This document shows, piece after piece, positions 1 to 11,490 of a DNA stretch of 64,000 nucleotides. Every line of letters starts with the position of its first letter. Position 1 is the stretch's first letter. Below the pieces are notes generated by a model. The model was given only the letters and a program-made list of their open reading frames with translations. It ran no database searches and was not told the DNA's origin. This DNA comes from Rhizobium sp. Leaf371 (lineage in GTDB: Bacteria; Pseudomonadota; Alphaproteobacteria; Rhizobiales; Rhizobiaceae): positions 139,854 through 203,853 of the forward strand of contig NZ_LMQB01000025.1 of assembly GCF_001424045.1 (NCBI RefSeq), given 5' to 3'. A program made the translations under genes and the position numbers.

Positions 1-48
1 AAGCCGATGGCGATCGCGTTCGAGGTTTTTCGACACGAGGAGTATACG

Positions 49-234
49 ATGCCTGCCAAATCCCAAGCCCAGCAGAAAGCCGCCGGTGCGGCCTTGGCCG
101 CCAAGCGCGGCGATGCCAAGAAGAGCGACCTCAAAGGCGCTTCGAAGAGCATGGAACGGTCCATGAGCGAGAAAGAACTTGAGGACATGGCTTCGACCAA
201 GCAAAAGGGCAAGCCAAAGCACGTTTCGCCCTGA
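49..234 (+). CDS. DUF3008-family small protein
   Basis: A 61-residue, very hydrophilic, Lys/Ala-rich protein. It opens with MPAKSQAQQKAAG and continues with an Ala/Lys stretch and a helical segment (SMSEKELEDMA), which is the pattern I know from DUF3008 proteins of rhizobia. The ATG at 49 is chosen because a purine-rich GAGGAG lies 7-12 bases upstream; an in-frame ATG at 7 would add 14 residues that do not fit the family. The function is unknown. Small Lys-rich proteins like this are often stress-associated in rhizobia, but nothing here proves that. No partner gene is evident; recX follows after 70 bp on the same strand. Confidence 0.8.
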   Translation: MPAKSQAQQKAAGAALAAKRGDAKKSDLKGASKSMERSMSEKELEDMASTKQKGKPKHVSP

Positions 235-304
235 CATCGGCCCGTTCGCATGATGCCGGCACGCCAAATGGGCCATGTCGCGATGACGAGGGAGGATCGA
301 TCAG

Positions 305-889
305 GTGTATGGGCCGGAAGACCAGGGACAGGACGAGCAGGAGGAAACCCCGTCCTCTCCCGTTCCCACACCGCGCATGCTGTCCTGGGCCCGTAACTCG
401 GCGGCGTACCGCTTGGGGAAACGGATGCACACGGAGAAGCAACTGTCCCAGGCCATTGCCCGCAAAGCCCGCGAGAAATTCGAGGCGATCAGCGACGAGC
501 AGGTTGCCGCCCTCTCCGCTTTCGCCGTCGCCTTCGGCTACGACAACAAGGCCCTCGATGATGTTGCCTATGCGGATGTCGCTACCCGCTCCGGCCAGCA
601 GAGCGGCCGGTCGAAACGGGCCATATCGCAAAGGCTCGTGACGAAGGGGATTGACCGAGACACGGCGACGGCCGCTGTGGCCGAAGTCGATGACCTCAAG
701 GCCGCCGTCATTCTCGCCCGCAAGCGCGCCTTCGGCCCGTTCCGCAGGGAGCCGCCGGAGGAGAAACGCAAGATGAAGGAACTCTCCGCCTTTGCCCGCG
801 GCGGATTCAGTCTCGAAATCGGCCGCAAGGTCTATGACATGAGCCGGGATGAAGCAGAGGAGATTTTGACCGGAGGCGCACTGTTCTAG
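305..889 (+). CDS. recX: RecX-family regulator of RecA
   Basis: A 194-residue protein predicted to bind RecA filaments and dampen recombinase and SOS activity in the cytoplasm. After a charged, disordered N-terminus (about residues 1-22) come the tandem three-helix units of RecX: ARNSAAYRLGKRMHTEKQL, then SKRAISQRLVTKGIDRDTA, and a C-terminal unit ending FSLEIGRKVYDMSRDEAEEI. The length suits rhizobial RecX, which often stands alone, away from recA. The start is the GTG at 305, nine bases after GGAGG at 291-295; an overlapping ATG at 309 is in another frame. No neighbouring repair gene is seen apart from the uvdE remnant 8 kb away. Confidence 0.85.
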   Translation: MYGPEDQGQDEQEETPSSPVPTPRMLSWARNSAAYRLGKRMHTEKQLSQAIARKAREKFEAISDEQVAALSAFAVAFGYDNKALDDVAYADVATRSGQQSGRSKRAISQRLVTKGIDRDTATAAVAEVDDLKAAVILARKRAFGPFRREPPEEKRKMKELSAFARGGFSLEIGRKVYDMSRDEAEEILTGGALF

Positions 890-1080
890 CCAGAGGCTCC
901 CGCCGAGTCGCAACGCTCAAGAAAAACCATGCGCGGCGCTGAACCAATCGCTATCCGGTCATATGCCGGGGAAGTCCATGTCAGCGCCGCGTCTATGGTC
1001 TGATCAGATAATGCGCGGCGCCGCTCTCTGTTCCCATGTTTGGACAGGAGACTGTTCGGTCGAGCACCAGATCCGGATCC

Positions 1081-1302
1081 TCAGATATCCGACATGGACG
1101 GCAGGTGAAGTTCTACCTCGCGGCGTTCTTCGTCGCTCATCGGCTCGACCTTTTCTTTCCAGAAGGCCGCCGCCTCCGGCGCATCGTCTTCCCAGGCACG
1201 GGTGCTGACGATGTTGTCATCGACCTTTGCCTTGCGGCGGCCCCCGAGCGCCAGATACTCCTCCGCGATCTTCTTGGATGGTGTCGTGGTCTTGTCGTCC
1301 AT
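1081..1302 (-). CDS. small conserved-type hypothetical protein
   Basis: A 73-residue acidic, soluble protein beginning MDDKTTTPSKKIAEEYL and rich in Glu, Asp and Lys. I do not recognise a named domain. Composition and codon use look coding: all residues are typical of a small cytoplasmic helical protein, whereas the opposite-strand frames are Arg/Ser/Pro-rich. The ATG at 1302 is followed by an uninterrupted frame to 1081. A possible general-stress (EcfG-type) promoter lies about 110 bp upstream at 1412-1436, so it may belong to the general stress response. It is divergent from the 118-residue hypothetical gene at 1468. Confidence 0.6.
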   Translation of the reverse strand: MDDKTTTPSKKIAEEYLALGGRRKAKVDDNIVSTRAWEDDAPEAAAFWKEKVEPMSDEERREVELHLPSMSDI

Positions 1303-1411
1303 GATGCGATCCTCTCAACCTTCAATGCCTGCCGAACCCCCTGTGTCCTTGTCACGAGACGATCCACAAGATCGTATGCAAGAGGCCGGGAACGGGCGTG
1401 GCTGTCGTGAT

Positions 1412-1436
1412 AACAGACGGCCTGTGGATTCGTTCC
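1412..1436 (-). promoter_or_regulatory. possible EcfG (general stress sigma) promoter
   Basis: On the minus strand GGAAC (1436-1432) and TGTT (1415-1412) are separated by 16 bases. This resembles the alphaproteobacterial EcfG consensus GGAAC-N16/17-cGTT, with one mismatch in the -10. It points toward the small gene ending at 1081. Short motifs like this arise by chance, so confidence is low. Confidence 0.35.
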
Positions 1437-1467
1437 GGATGAGGGACATGGTCGAGCGAAAGGTCGG

Positions 1468-1824
1468 ATGGCGATGGAGATCAGCAGCGAGGTGGACGGT
1501 CGATATGCCCGGATCGAGGGCGAACTCATTCCACTCGTCTCGAATGTCTGGCTCTGCGACAGCCGCTACACCAATCCGTTCGCCCCGCTCTTGCACGATG
1601 TGGCGAACCCGAAGGACCGTGAATTCCTGGTCGTCCTCCTGCAGAAACGGCGGGTGGTGCTGACCGACGACGAAGCGCACCACGACGAAGCCGGCACGCT
1701 TTGCAGGCTGACCCGAAAAGACATCCTCGGCCTCTACGCGATCGACAATGCGGCCTACGCTCCGGATGCCGGTCTGTCCTTCACGCTCGGCCCCATGATC
1801 GCGCCTCTGAAGACGGCGTCCTGA
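1468..1824 (+). CDS. hypothetical protein, 118 residues
   Basis: Soluble protein of unknown function, reading ...LIPLVSNVWLCDSRYTN... and ...REFLVVLLQKRRVVLTDDE.... I recognise no family. It lacks a signal peptide and membrane segments and has a mixed alpha/beta look. The start ATG at 1468 has only a weak purine run (GCGAAAGG) upstream. Amino-acid composition supports coding over the opposite-strand frames, which are Arg/Gly/His-rich. It is divergent from the gene at 1081-1302. It is followed by 257 bp before the sensor-kinase operon, in which I see no gene. Confidence 0.55.
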   Translation: MAMEISSEVDGRYARIEGELIPLVSNVWLCDSRYTNPFAPLLHDVANPKDREFLVVLLQKRRVVLTDDEAHHDEAGTLCRLTRKDILGLYAIDNAAYAPDAGLSFTLGPMIAPLKTAS

Positions 1825-2081
1825 CCCTTCGAACGGCTGCAGATACATGTCCGCGAACGGGAGCGAACGCCGGCGCCGCCGTCTCCTGATGACGGGCCGG
1901 CGCGCGGACGGAAGTTCCGGACGATGGTCTCAGGCTTTGGAAAACAGCTGTGCAACGGGGAGAGAGTTGATGACGCGGCGCGTTGTGCTGCGATAGTCTG
2001 GAATGATACAGCGCGTTGCGCGACAACCTCGCCACAACCCGTCGCTGGACGCCGCCGCAGCCACCTTATGCCGAGAACCCG

Positions 2082-5558
<3,477 letters not shown>

Positions 5559-5569
5559 GGGAACCGTCG

Positions 5570-6394
5570 ATGGTGGAGAAAGTCGAGGACATCGAGATCC
5601 GCTTGCTGCTGGAAGCGCTTTATGCGCGCTACCACTACGATTTCCGCGGCTATGCCATGGCCTCGGTCAAGCGGCGGCTGCGTCAGGCGCTGGAACAGCT
5701 CGCCATTCCCACGATCTCCAGCCTGCAGGAGCGCTTGCTGCACGATCGGGACATGCTGCCGCAGCTGCTCGGCTATCTCACGGTCCAGGTCAGCGAAATG
5801 TTTCGCGATCCCGACTATTTCCGCGCGATTCGCGAGCAGGTCATCCCGCATCTTCGGACCTACCCGTCGCTGAAAGTCTGGGTGGCGGGGTGCAGCCATG
5901 GCGAAGAGCTCTATTCCCTCGTCATCCTCTTTCGGGAGGAAGGGCTGGAAGAGCGAACCCTGTTCTATGCCACCGATATCAGCCAGGAAGCCCTGCAGAT
6001 CGCGGAAGCCGGCGTCTACCCGCTCGATCGCATGCAGCTCTTCACGGAAAACCATCGCAGGTCTGGCGGAAAATCGTCTCTCTCCGACTATTATCAGGCG
6101 GCGTATGGTCGCGTGTCCTTCGACCGGACGCTGCGGCGCAACGTCGTGTTCTCCGATCACAGCCTCGTCACGGATGCGGTGTTCGGCGAGATGAACCTGA
6201 TCTCCTGCCGCAATGTGTTGATCTATTTCGATCGCACCCTGCAGGATCGCGCACTCGGCCTGTTCAAGGATTCTCTGCCGCGAAAGGGTTTCCTCGGCCT
6301 CGGCGCCAAGGAAAGCATCCGGTTTTCCGAGCATGCCGGCGCGTTTCGCGATTTCGTGCGCGAGGAAAAGATCTACCAGAGGATCGGCGCATGA
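5570..6394 (+). CDS. cheR: CheR-type protein-glutamate O-methyltransferase
   Basis: A 274-residue SAM-dependent methyltransferase of the CheR fold. The N-terminal helical domain (RLLLEALYARYHYDF, VKRRLRQALE) is followed by the Rossmann SAM-binding motif VWVAGCSHGEELYSL, the ATDISQEAL motif and the late-family motif NLISCRNVLIYF. The ATG at 5570 has GAGGG 8 bases upstream; an earlier in-frame ATG at 5555 overlaps the preceding stop as ATGA and is an alternative. It lies in an operon with CheB but without CheA, CheW or a chemoreceptor, so its target is probably not classical chemotaxis. It may modify a partner such as the kinase encoded upstream (inference). Confidence 0.88.
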   Translation: MVEKVEDIEIRLLLEALYARYHYDFRGYAMASVKRRLRQALEQLAIPTISSLQERLLHDRDMLPQLLGYLTVQVSEMFRDPDYFRAIREQVIPHLRTYPSLKVWVAGCSHGEELYSLVILFREEGLEERTLFYATDISQEALQIAEAGVYPLDRMQLFTENHRRSGGKSSLSDYYQAAYGRVSFDRTLRRNVVFSDHSLVTDAVFGEMNLISCRNVLIYFDRTLQDRALGLFKDSLPRKGFLGLGAKESIRFSEHAGAFRDFVREEKIYQRIGA

Positions 6395-6966
6395 GCGACG
6401 TCAGCCCGCAGGCCGTCGTCATCGGTGCGTCGGCCGGTGCCCTGGAGGCTCTGACGACCATCCTGCCGGCTCTGCCGGAGGATTTCCCTGTCCCCATTCT
6501 GCTCGTCGTTCACATTCCGGGCGACAAGCGCAGCGTGCTGGCGGAACTTTTCCGCGCAAAATGCCGAATCAAGGTCTTGGAGGTCGAGGACAAGGAGCCG
6601 CTGGCGGCCGGCACCGCCTATTTTGCGCCGCCCAACTATCATCTTCTCGTCGAAGCCAATAAAACCCTGTCACTCTCCAGCGACGAACCCGTCATGTTCT
6701 CTCGACCGTCCATCGATGTCCTGTTCGAAAGCGCTGCCGATGCCTTCGGCCCGGCTTTGGTCGGCATCGTGCTGACGGGCGCCAATCATGACGGGGCACG
6801 GGGCTTGCGTGCGATCACGGATGCGGGTGGTCAGGCCATCGTTCAGGACCCGAAAACGGCGTTTGCAGCGGCCATGCCCGAAGGTGCAATCGCACGCTGT
6901 CCCGGCGCGCGGGTCATGTCGCTTGACGCGATCGCGGCATCTCTTCAGAAGGTCGTATGCGCATGA
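6391..6966 (+). CDS. cheB: CheB-type methylesterase, catalytic domain only
   Basis: A 191-residue CheB methylesterase lacking the usual N-terminal receiver domain. The catalytic triad is visible: Ser14 in IGASAG, His41 in VVHIPG, and Asp134 in TGANHDGARG. The ATG overlaps the cheR stop as ATGA, implying translational coupling. Without a receiver it cannot be switched on by phosphorylation in cis. It would have to be controlled by protein contact with one of the receivers encoded in the operon (inference). It is predicted to act in the cytoplasm on glutamyl methyl esters made by the neighbouring CheR. Confidence 0.9.
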   Translation: MSDVSPQAVVIGASAGALEALTTILPALPEDFPVPILLVVHIPGDKRSVLAELFRAKCRIKVLEVEDKEPLAAGTAYFAPPNYHLLVEANKTLSLSSDEPVMFSRPSIDVLFESAADAFGPALVGIVLTGANHDGARGLRAITDAGGQAIVQDPKTAFAAAMPEGAIARCPGARVMSLDAIAASLQKVVCA

Positions 6967-8537
6967 GTCCCGTGACCTTTCTGCTGGTGGATGACCTCGA
7001 GGAAAACCTTCTCTCGCTGGAAGCCTTGCTGCGCCGCGACGGACTGACGCTTCTCAAGGCACGATCGGGCGATCAGGCGCTGGAACTGCTGCTGCAGCAC
7101 GATGTGGCGCTGGCTCTGATCGACGTGCAGATGCCCGGCCTCAACGGCTTCGAGCTTGCCGAACTGATGCGCGGCAACGAGCGCACGCGCCGCGTGCCCA
7201 TCATCTTCGTCACCGCCGGCAGCACGGATGGCCAGCGCCGTTTCCGCGGCTACGAGGCCGGCGCCGTCGATTTCATCCAGAAGCCGATCGAGACCGATAT
7301 CCTCCGCAGCAAGGCGGAGGTCTTCTTCGAACTCTACCGCCAGCGCCAGCAGATCGCCGAGCAGCGCGACGCGCTCGAAGCCCAGGCAAAGGCGCTGCGC
7401 GAGGCCGACCGCCGCAAGGACGAGTTCCTGGCGACCTTGGCGCATGAACTGCGCAACCCGCTGGCGCCATTGCGCCACGGCCTCGATGTCCTGCGCCGCA
7501 ACCCGACGGGCACTTCCGCAGAAAGCATCCGCGAGATGATGGACCGGCAGATGGTGCATCTGGTCCGTCTGATCGACGACCTCCTCGATGTTTCCCGCGT
7601 CAGCCAGGGAAAGATCGGTCTGCGCAAGGAGCGCGTCGCGATCGGAACCGTCATCCAATCCGCCATCGAAGCGAGCCGCCCGCTGATCGACGCTTCCGGT
7701 CACCGGCTGACGGTCGATGTGCCGGGCGAGCCGCTCTGGCTGGAAGCCGATCCGACCCGGATGGCGCAGGTCATCGCCAACCTCCTCAACAATGCCGCGA
7801 AATACACGCCGGCCGGCGGCCGTATCGGCATCGCGGCGCGGGCGCTCGACGGCTTGGCGATCATCGACGTTTCCGACAATGGCATCGGCATACCGGAGAC
7901 GCTGCAATCCGACGTGTTCCAGCTCTTCGCCCAGGTGGACGGCCATCTGGAGCATGCGCAGGGCGGGCTCGGAATTGGTCTCGCCCTCGTCCGCCAGCTC
8001 GTCGTACTGCACGGCGGCACGGTCGAGGTGACGAGCGCCGGCACAGGCAAGGGGAGCCTTTTCACGGTTCGCATTCCGCTGGCTCCACATGCCGCCACCG
8101 AACCGGTGCCGGCGCCCGTCGTCCATCCTTCGGCACAGCAAACGCAGAGCGACGGGGCTTCCGGCCATCGCCCGCTGAAGGTCTTGATCGTCGACGACAA
8201 CGTCATCGTGGCGGATGCGCTCGGATGGATGCTGGAGGATATCGGGCATCAGTGCGAAGCCATTCACGACGGGCGCGAGGCGCTCGATGCGGCCCGGCGC
8301 TTCCGCCCGGACGCCATCCTCCTCGATATCGGCCTGCCGGGCATGGACGGCTACGAGGTCTGCCGTGCCTTCCGACGCGAGGAGGCCTTCAAGGCGACGA
8401 CCATCATCGCCCAGACCGGCTGGGGACAGGACAAGGACAAGGCAAAAGCGCTCGAGGCCGGCTTTACGCACCATCTGACGAAGCCGGTGCTGATCGAGGA
8501 ACTGGAGCGGTTGCTGGAAGGCGTCACGGCCGCCTGA
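6963..8537 (+). CDS. soluble hybrid histidine kinase REC-HisKA-HATPase-REC
   Basis: A 524-residue cytoplasmic kinase with no membrane segment. An N-terminal receiver (Asp54 in IDVQMPG, conserved Lys in IQKPIE) leads through a short coiled coil into HisKA, with His161 in LAHELRNPLAP. HATPase follows (DNGIGIPE, GGLGIGLAL), then a C-terminal receiver with Asp455 in LLDIGLPGMDG. The ATG at 6963 overlaps the cheB stop and sits about nine bases after AGAAGG; an ATG two codons upstream is also possible. A receiver ahead of the kinase core suggests that phosphate from the first hybrid kinase of the operon controls this one, forming a branched relay with CheR/CheB as a possible output. Confidence 0.9.
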   Translation: MSPVTFLLVDDLEENLLSLEALLRRDGLTLLKARSGDQALELLLQHDVALALIDVQMPGLNGFELAELMRGNERTRRVPIIFVTAGSTDGQRRFRGYEAGAVDFIQKPIETDILRSKAEVFFELYRQRQQIAEQRDALEAQAKALREADRRKDEFLATLAHELRNPLAPLRHGLDVLRRNPTGTSAESIREMMDRQMVHLVRLIDDLLDVSRVSQGKIGLRKERVAIGTVIQSAIEASRPLIDASGHRLTVDVPGEPLWLEADPTRMAQVIANLLNNAAKYTPAGGRIGIAARALDGLAIIDVSDNGIGIPETLQSDVFQLFAQVDGHLEHAQGGLGIGLALVRQLVVLHGGTVEVTSAGTGKGSLFTVRIPLAPHAATEPVPAPVVHPSAQQTQSDGASGHRPLKVLIVDDNVIVADALGWMLEDIGHQCEAIHDGREALDAARRFRPDAILLDIGLPGMDGYEVCRAFRREEAFKATTIIAQTGWGQDKDKAKALEAGFTHHLTKPVLIEELERLLEGVTAA

Positions 8538-8546
8538 CATTTGCTT

Positions 8547-8744
8547 TCAAGGCGGTCTCAGGCTCCGCTCCAGCACGGCACGTTCCTCCGTTTCGAAGGT
8601 CTGCGCATCCGATGGTGTCATCCCGAAGCGGGCGGCCAGATCCGGTGCGTAGCGCAGGAGATCGGGGCGGAGCCGAAGCAGGGCAAGGTCTTTCGCTTTG
8701 GCTTCCAACATCACAACAAAATCGAGCGCCTCCGGCGCCGCTGA
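8547..8744 (-). pseudogene. 3' fragment of a UV-damage endonuclease (uvdE/uvsE) gene
   Basis: This frame encodes SAAPEALDF, then VVMLEAKAKDLALLRLR and a stop at 8547. I recognise the C-terminal end of UvdE/UvsE TIM-barrel endonucleases, whose hallmark is (V/I)MLEAK-KD-ALL-LR. The preceding ~230 residues are missing: upstream of about 8744 the frame turns into Arg-rich sequence without family motifs. A 54-codon open frame could start at the ATG at 8711, but no ribosome site is seen. I read it as a truncated relic left by a deletion next to the signalling operon. Confidence 0.6.
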
Positions 8745-8978
8745 ACACGTCCTTCGGTCCGCTCGCCGTCGTCAGCAGGTGAAGGCTGGTATCGCATCGC
8801 CGCTTGCGGAGCGCCAAGGCTGATTGACCAGCGACTCGACCTTGCGCAGCATTTCGATGACGCCGTGTCGGGTATCGGTGCCGCAACTCACTCGGGATGG
8901 TTGGATCCGCTTCCTTGGAAACGCGCTGTCGTGACACAGGACGACGGAACATCCAAAAGCCATACCTCAAAATAATTC
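8745..8978. other. intergenic stretch without a confident gene
   Basis: Between the uvdE relic and the LacI operators. On the minus strand a short frame reads TRHGVIEMLRKVESLVNQPW, which looks protein-like but lies in an ORF with implausible ends. It may be another gene relic. The right part (about 8960-9030) is AT-rich and presumably holds the promoter of the LacI gene; I see no convincing -35/-10 pair. Confidence 0.4.
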
Positions 8979-8998
8979 ATGAGAAAACGTTTTCTCAT
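8979..8998. promoter_or_regulatory. LacI-type operator, perfect 20-bp palindrome
   Basis: ATGAGAAAACGTTTTCTCAT is identical to its reverse complement. The central CG flanked by A-rich and T-rich arms is the classic shape of LacI/GalR-family operators. It lies 65 bp upstream of the LacI-family gene at 9063, so autoregulation is likely. Confidence 0.75.
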
Positions 8999-9011
8999 TT
9001 GACCATTCGCT

Positions 9012-9029
9012 TGAGAAAAGGTTTTCTCG
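9012..9029. promoter_or_regulatory. second LacI-type operator, imperfect
   Basis: TGAGAAAAGGTTTTCTCG repeats the pattern of the palindrome at 8979-8998 with two differences. The centres are about 32 bp apart, roughly three helical turns, so cooperative binding by one regulator on the same DNA face is plausible. Confidence 0.65.
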
Positions 9030-9062
9030 TTTTCAAGAGAGACGCGGGAGGCTGCTTTGGAC

Positions 9063-10109
9063 ATGCGTGGTAAGGGAGGACGGCAGACGATCCGCGACCT
9101 TGCGGCCCTGGCAGGGGTGAGCATTTCCACGGCCTCCAAGGCGCTGAACGATACCGGCCGGATGGGCGAGGAAACGCGCCAGCGGGTCAAGCGCGTGGCA
9201 CGCGAGATCGGTTTTCGGCCGAACGCGCTGGCGCAGGGCCTGTTGTCGAAGCGGAGTTTCACCATCGGCCTGCTGACCAACGATACCTATGGTCGCTTCA
9301 CCCTGCCGGTCATGGCCGGCGTTTCGGAAGCCTTGGTCGATCGGGGCGTCTCCGTCTTCCTGTGCGCCATCGAAGACGATCCGGCGCTGGGGCAGGTGCA
9401 TGTGGATGCCATGCTCGACAAGCAGGTGGACGGCATCATCGCGACCGGAAAACGCGTCGATCGCCGCCTGCCGATCGACCTGTCGGATGTGCCGGTTCCC
9501 GTGGTCTACGCGTTTACCGAGGGTGGACCGCAGAGCGTTTCCTTTCGCTCGGACGATGCGCATGGCGCGACGCTCGCGGTTGAATGGCTGAAGGCGAGCG
9601 GCCGGCAGCGGATCCTGCACGTCACCGGCCCCGAAGATTTCTTCTCGGTTCGCGAGCGCAGCGACGCCTTCCGGGCTGTGGCCGGGGCGGCGGCAACCGT
9701 TCTTTTCGGGGAATGGTCGGAAACCTGGGGGCGGGATGCCGTCGACAAGATCTGGTCAGCGGCCGGCGACAAGCCGGATGCGCTGTTCTGCGGCAACGAC
9801 CAGATCGCCCGCGGTGCCGTGGACGCTCTTCGCGAGCGCGGCATTCGCGTGCCCGAGGACGTTGCGATCGTCGGCTTCGACAATTGGGAGATTGTCGCGG
9901 CCCAGATGCGTCCACCCCTGACATCGGTGGATATGGACCTGAAGGAACTCGGGCGTCAGGCGGGCCTGACCATCCTCGCCTTGGCGGAAGGTCAGGCGGT
10001 GGAGCCGGGTGTGAGAACATTGCCGTGCCGACTGGTGGTTCGGCAATCATGCGGGGCCGGCGGCTCCGTCGGGGCGGGGAGCCCCGGAGATGAAAAACAA
10101 CGGCGCTGA
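9063..10109 (+). CDS. LacI-family transcriptional regulator of the arabinofuranoside operon
   Basis: A 348-residue repressor. The N-terminal helix-turn-helix and hinge read TIRDLAALAGVSISTASKAL with NALAQGL as the hinge helix. A periplasmic-binding-protein-like sugar domain follows (FTIGLLTNDTYGRFTLPVMAG, GFDNWEIVAAQMRPPLTSVD). The start is the ATG at 9063, 11 bases after GGGAGG at 9046-9051; a TTG at 9057 is nearer to the ribosome site and possible. It precedes the ABC importer and GH127 genes on the same strand, and two matching operators lie directly upstream. It therefore probably represses itself and, by read-through, the operon until the imported sugar binds. Confidence 0.9.
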   Translation: MRGKGGRQTIRDLAALAGVSISTASKALNDTGRMGEETRQRVKRVAREIGFRPNALAQGLLSKRSFTIGLLTNDTYGRFTLPVMAGVSEALVDRGVSVFLCAIEDDPALGQVHVDAMLDKQVDGIIATGKRVDRRLPIDLSDVPVPVVYAFTEGGPQSVSFRSDDAHGATLAVEWLKASGRQRILHVTGPEDFFSVRERSDAFRAVAGAAATVLFGEWSETWGRDAVDKIWSAAGDKPDALFCGNDQIARGAVDALRERGIRVPEDVAIVGFDNWEIVAAQMRPPLTSVDMDLKELGRQAGLTILALAEGQAVEPGVRTLPCRLVVRQSCGAGGSVGAGSPGDEKQRR

Positions 10110-10134
10110 GGAGCGCCACAAGGGAGGAATGACC

Positions 10135-11373
10135 ATGATGAAACAGCTTTTTGCTGCGACGAGCCTGCTCGCGCTGTCCTTGAGCCCCGGACTGGCTTCG
10201 GCCGAGACCATCAACATGTGGGTGCGCACCGGCGTCGGCGACGCCTTCAAGAATGTGGTTGCCGCCTATAATGCGGGCCACGAAGACAAGGTCGAGCTGA
10301 CCGAAGTGCCGTTCTCGGAGCTCGTGCAGAAATATGCGACGTCGATCGCCGGCGGCCAGGCGCCCGACGCGCTGTCGATGGACCTGATCTATACTCCGGC
10401 CTTCGCCGCGGCGGGGCAGCTCGAAGACCTGACCGACTGGGCGAAAAGTCTGCCCTACTTCAACTCCCTGTCGCCGTCGCATGTGCGCCTCGGCACGTAT
10501 GGCGACAAGATCTATGGGCTGCCGCTGTCGGTGGAAACGTCGGTCTTCGCCTGGAACAAGGACCTCTACCGCAAGGCCGGCCTCGATCCGGAAAAGGCGC
10601 CTGCGACCTGGGAGGAGATCACCGCCAATGCCGAGAAGATCCGCGCACTGGGCGACGATACCTACGGCTTCTATTTCTCGGGCGGTGGCTGCGGCGGTTG
10701 CATGATCTTCACTTTCACACCGCTCGTCTGGGGTGCCGGTGTGGATATCCTCTCGGCCGACGGAAAGACAGCGACGCTCGATACGCCGGAAATGCGCAAG
10801 GCGGTGGATATCTATCGCACCATGGTCAAGAAGGATCTGGTGCCCGCGGGCGCTGCCAGCGACAACGGCACCAATTTCCTCTCTTTTACCAATGGCAAGA
10901 TCGGCCAGCAGAGCCTCGGCGCCTTCGCCATCGGCACGCTCGTGACCGAACATCCGACGATCGACTTCGGCGTCACGCTCATACCCGGCGTCAACGGATC
11001 GCCCTCGTCCTTTGCCGGCGGCGACAATGTGGTGGTGACCAAAGGCACGACCAAGCTTGAGCCGGTCAAGGCCTTCATCCAGTACATCTATTCGGAAGAA
11101 GGCCAGAAGATCATGGCGAAGTACGGCAGCCTGCCGACCCGCGGCGATATCGCCGAGCAGGTGCTGAAGGGGCTCGATCCCCGCATGGAAGTGGGCATGA
11201 AGGCGATCGCGGTCGCAAAGACGCCCTACACCCTGCAGTTCAACGATCTGATCAACAGCGCGAACGGACCCTGGGCGACCTTCCTCAACGCCGCGATCTT
11301 CAGCGACGACGTCGATGGCGCATTCTCCTCGGCACAGTCCGAAATGCAATCGATCATCGACAGCGGCCAGTGA
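10135..11373 (+). CDS. ABC sugar importer, periplasmic substrate-binding protein
   Basis: A 412-residue family-1 extracellular solute-binding protein. A Sec signal peptide (MMKQLFAATSLLALSLSPG, cleavage after ASA) precedes the mature protein ETINMWVRTGVGDAF. Typical motifs are QAPDALSMDLIYTPAFA, a mid-domain GLPLSVETSVFAWNKDLYRKAG and the C-terminal YSEEGQKIMAKYGSLPTR. An unusual GGGCGGC turn occurs near residue 183. The ATG at 10135 lies 7 bases after AGGGAGG; an ATG at 10129 is too close to it. It is followed by a strong hairpin and two permease genes. With the GH127 gene downstream, the ligand is probably an L-arabinofuranosyl oligosaccharide. Confidence 0.9.
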   Translation: MMKQLFAATSLLALSLSPGLASAETINMWVRTGVGDAFKNVVAAYNAGHEDKVELTEVPFSELVQKYATSIAGGQAPDALSMDLIYTPAFAAAGQLEDLTDWAKSLPYFNSLSPSHVRLGTYGDKIYGLPLSVETSVFAWNKDLYRKAGLDPEKAPATWEEITANAEKIRALGDDTYGFYFSGGGCGGCMIFTFTPLVWGAGVDILSADGKTATLDTPEMRKAVDIYRTMVKKDLVPAGAASDNGTNFLSFTNGKIGQQSLGAFAIGTLVTEHPTIDFGVTLIPGVNGSPSSFAGGDNVVVTKGTTKLEPVKAFIQYIYSEEGQKIMAKYGSLPTRGDIAEQVLKGLDPRMEVGMKAIAVAKTPYTLQFNDLINSANGPWATFLNAAIFSDDVDGAFSSAQSEMQSIIDSGQ

Positions 11374-11393
11374 TCCTCCCCCTGGACGCCTGA

Positions 11394-11424
11394 GGGCGGA
11401 GGGGGAGAAGCGCCCCCTCCGCCC
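11394..11424 (+). terminator. intercistronic hairpin after the binding-protein gene
   Basis: A perfect 12-bp inverted repeat (GGGCGGAGGGGG and CCCCCTCCGCCC) with a 7-base loop. There is no U-run, so it is more likely an mRNA-stabilising or partial-termination hairpin that raises binding-protein output over the permeases. Confidence 0.7.
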
Positions 11425-11490
11425 GCTCCTTCAGCGACCGCGGCCCATGACGAAGCGTCGTCGGGTGTCCGTGAACTGCGAGATCTGCAC

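Noticed and set aside
8524-8970. A 148-codon minus-strand frame across the uvdE relic
   Set aside because: The UvdE motif is in a different frame; this one is Arg/Cys/Ser-rich with no motif.
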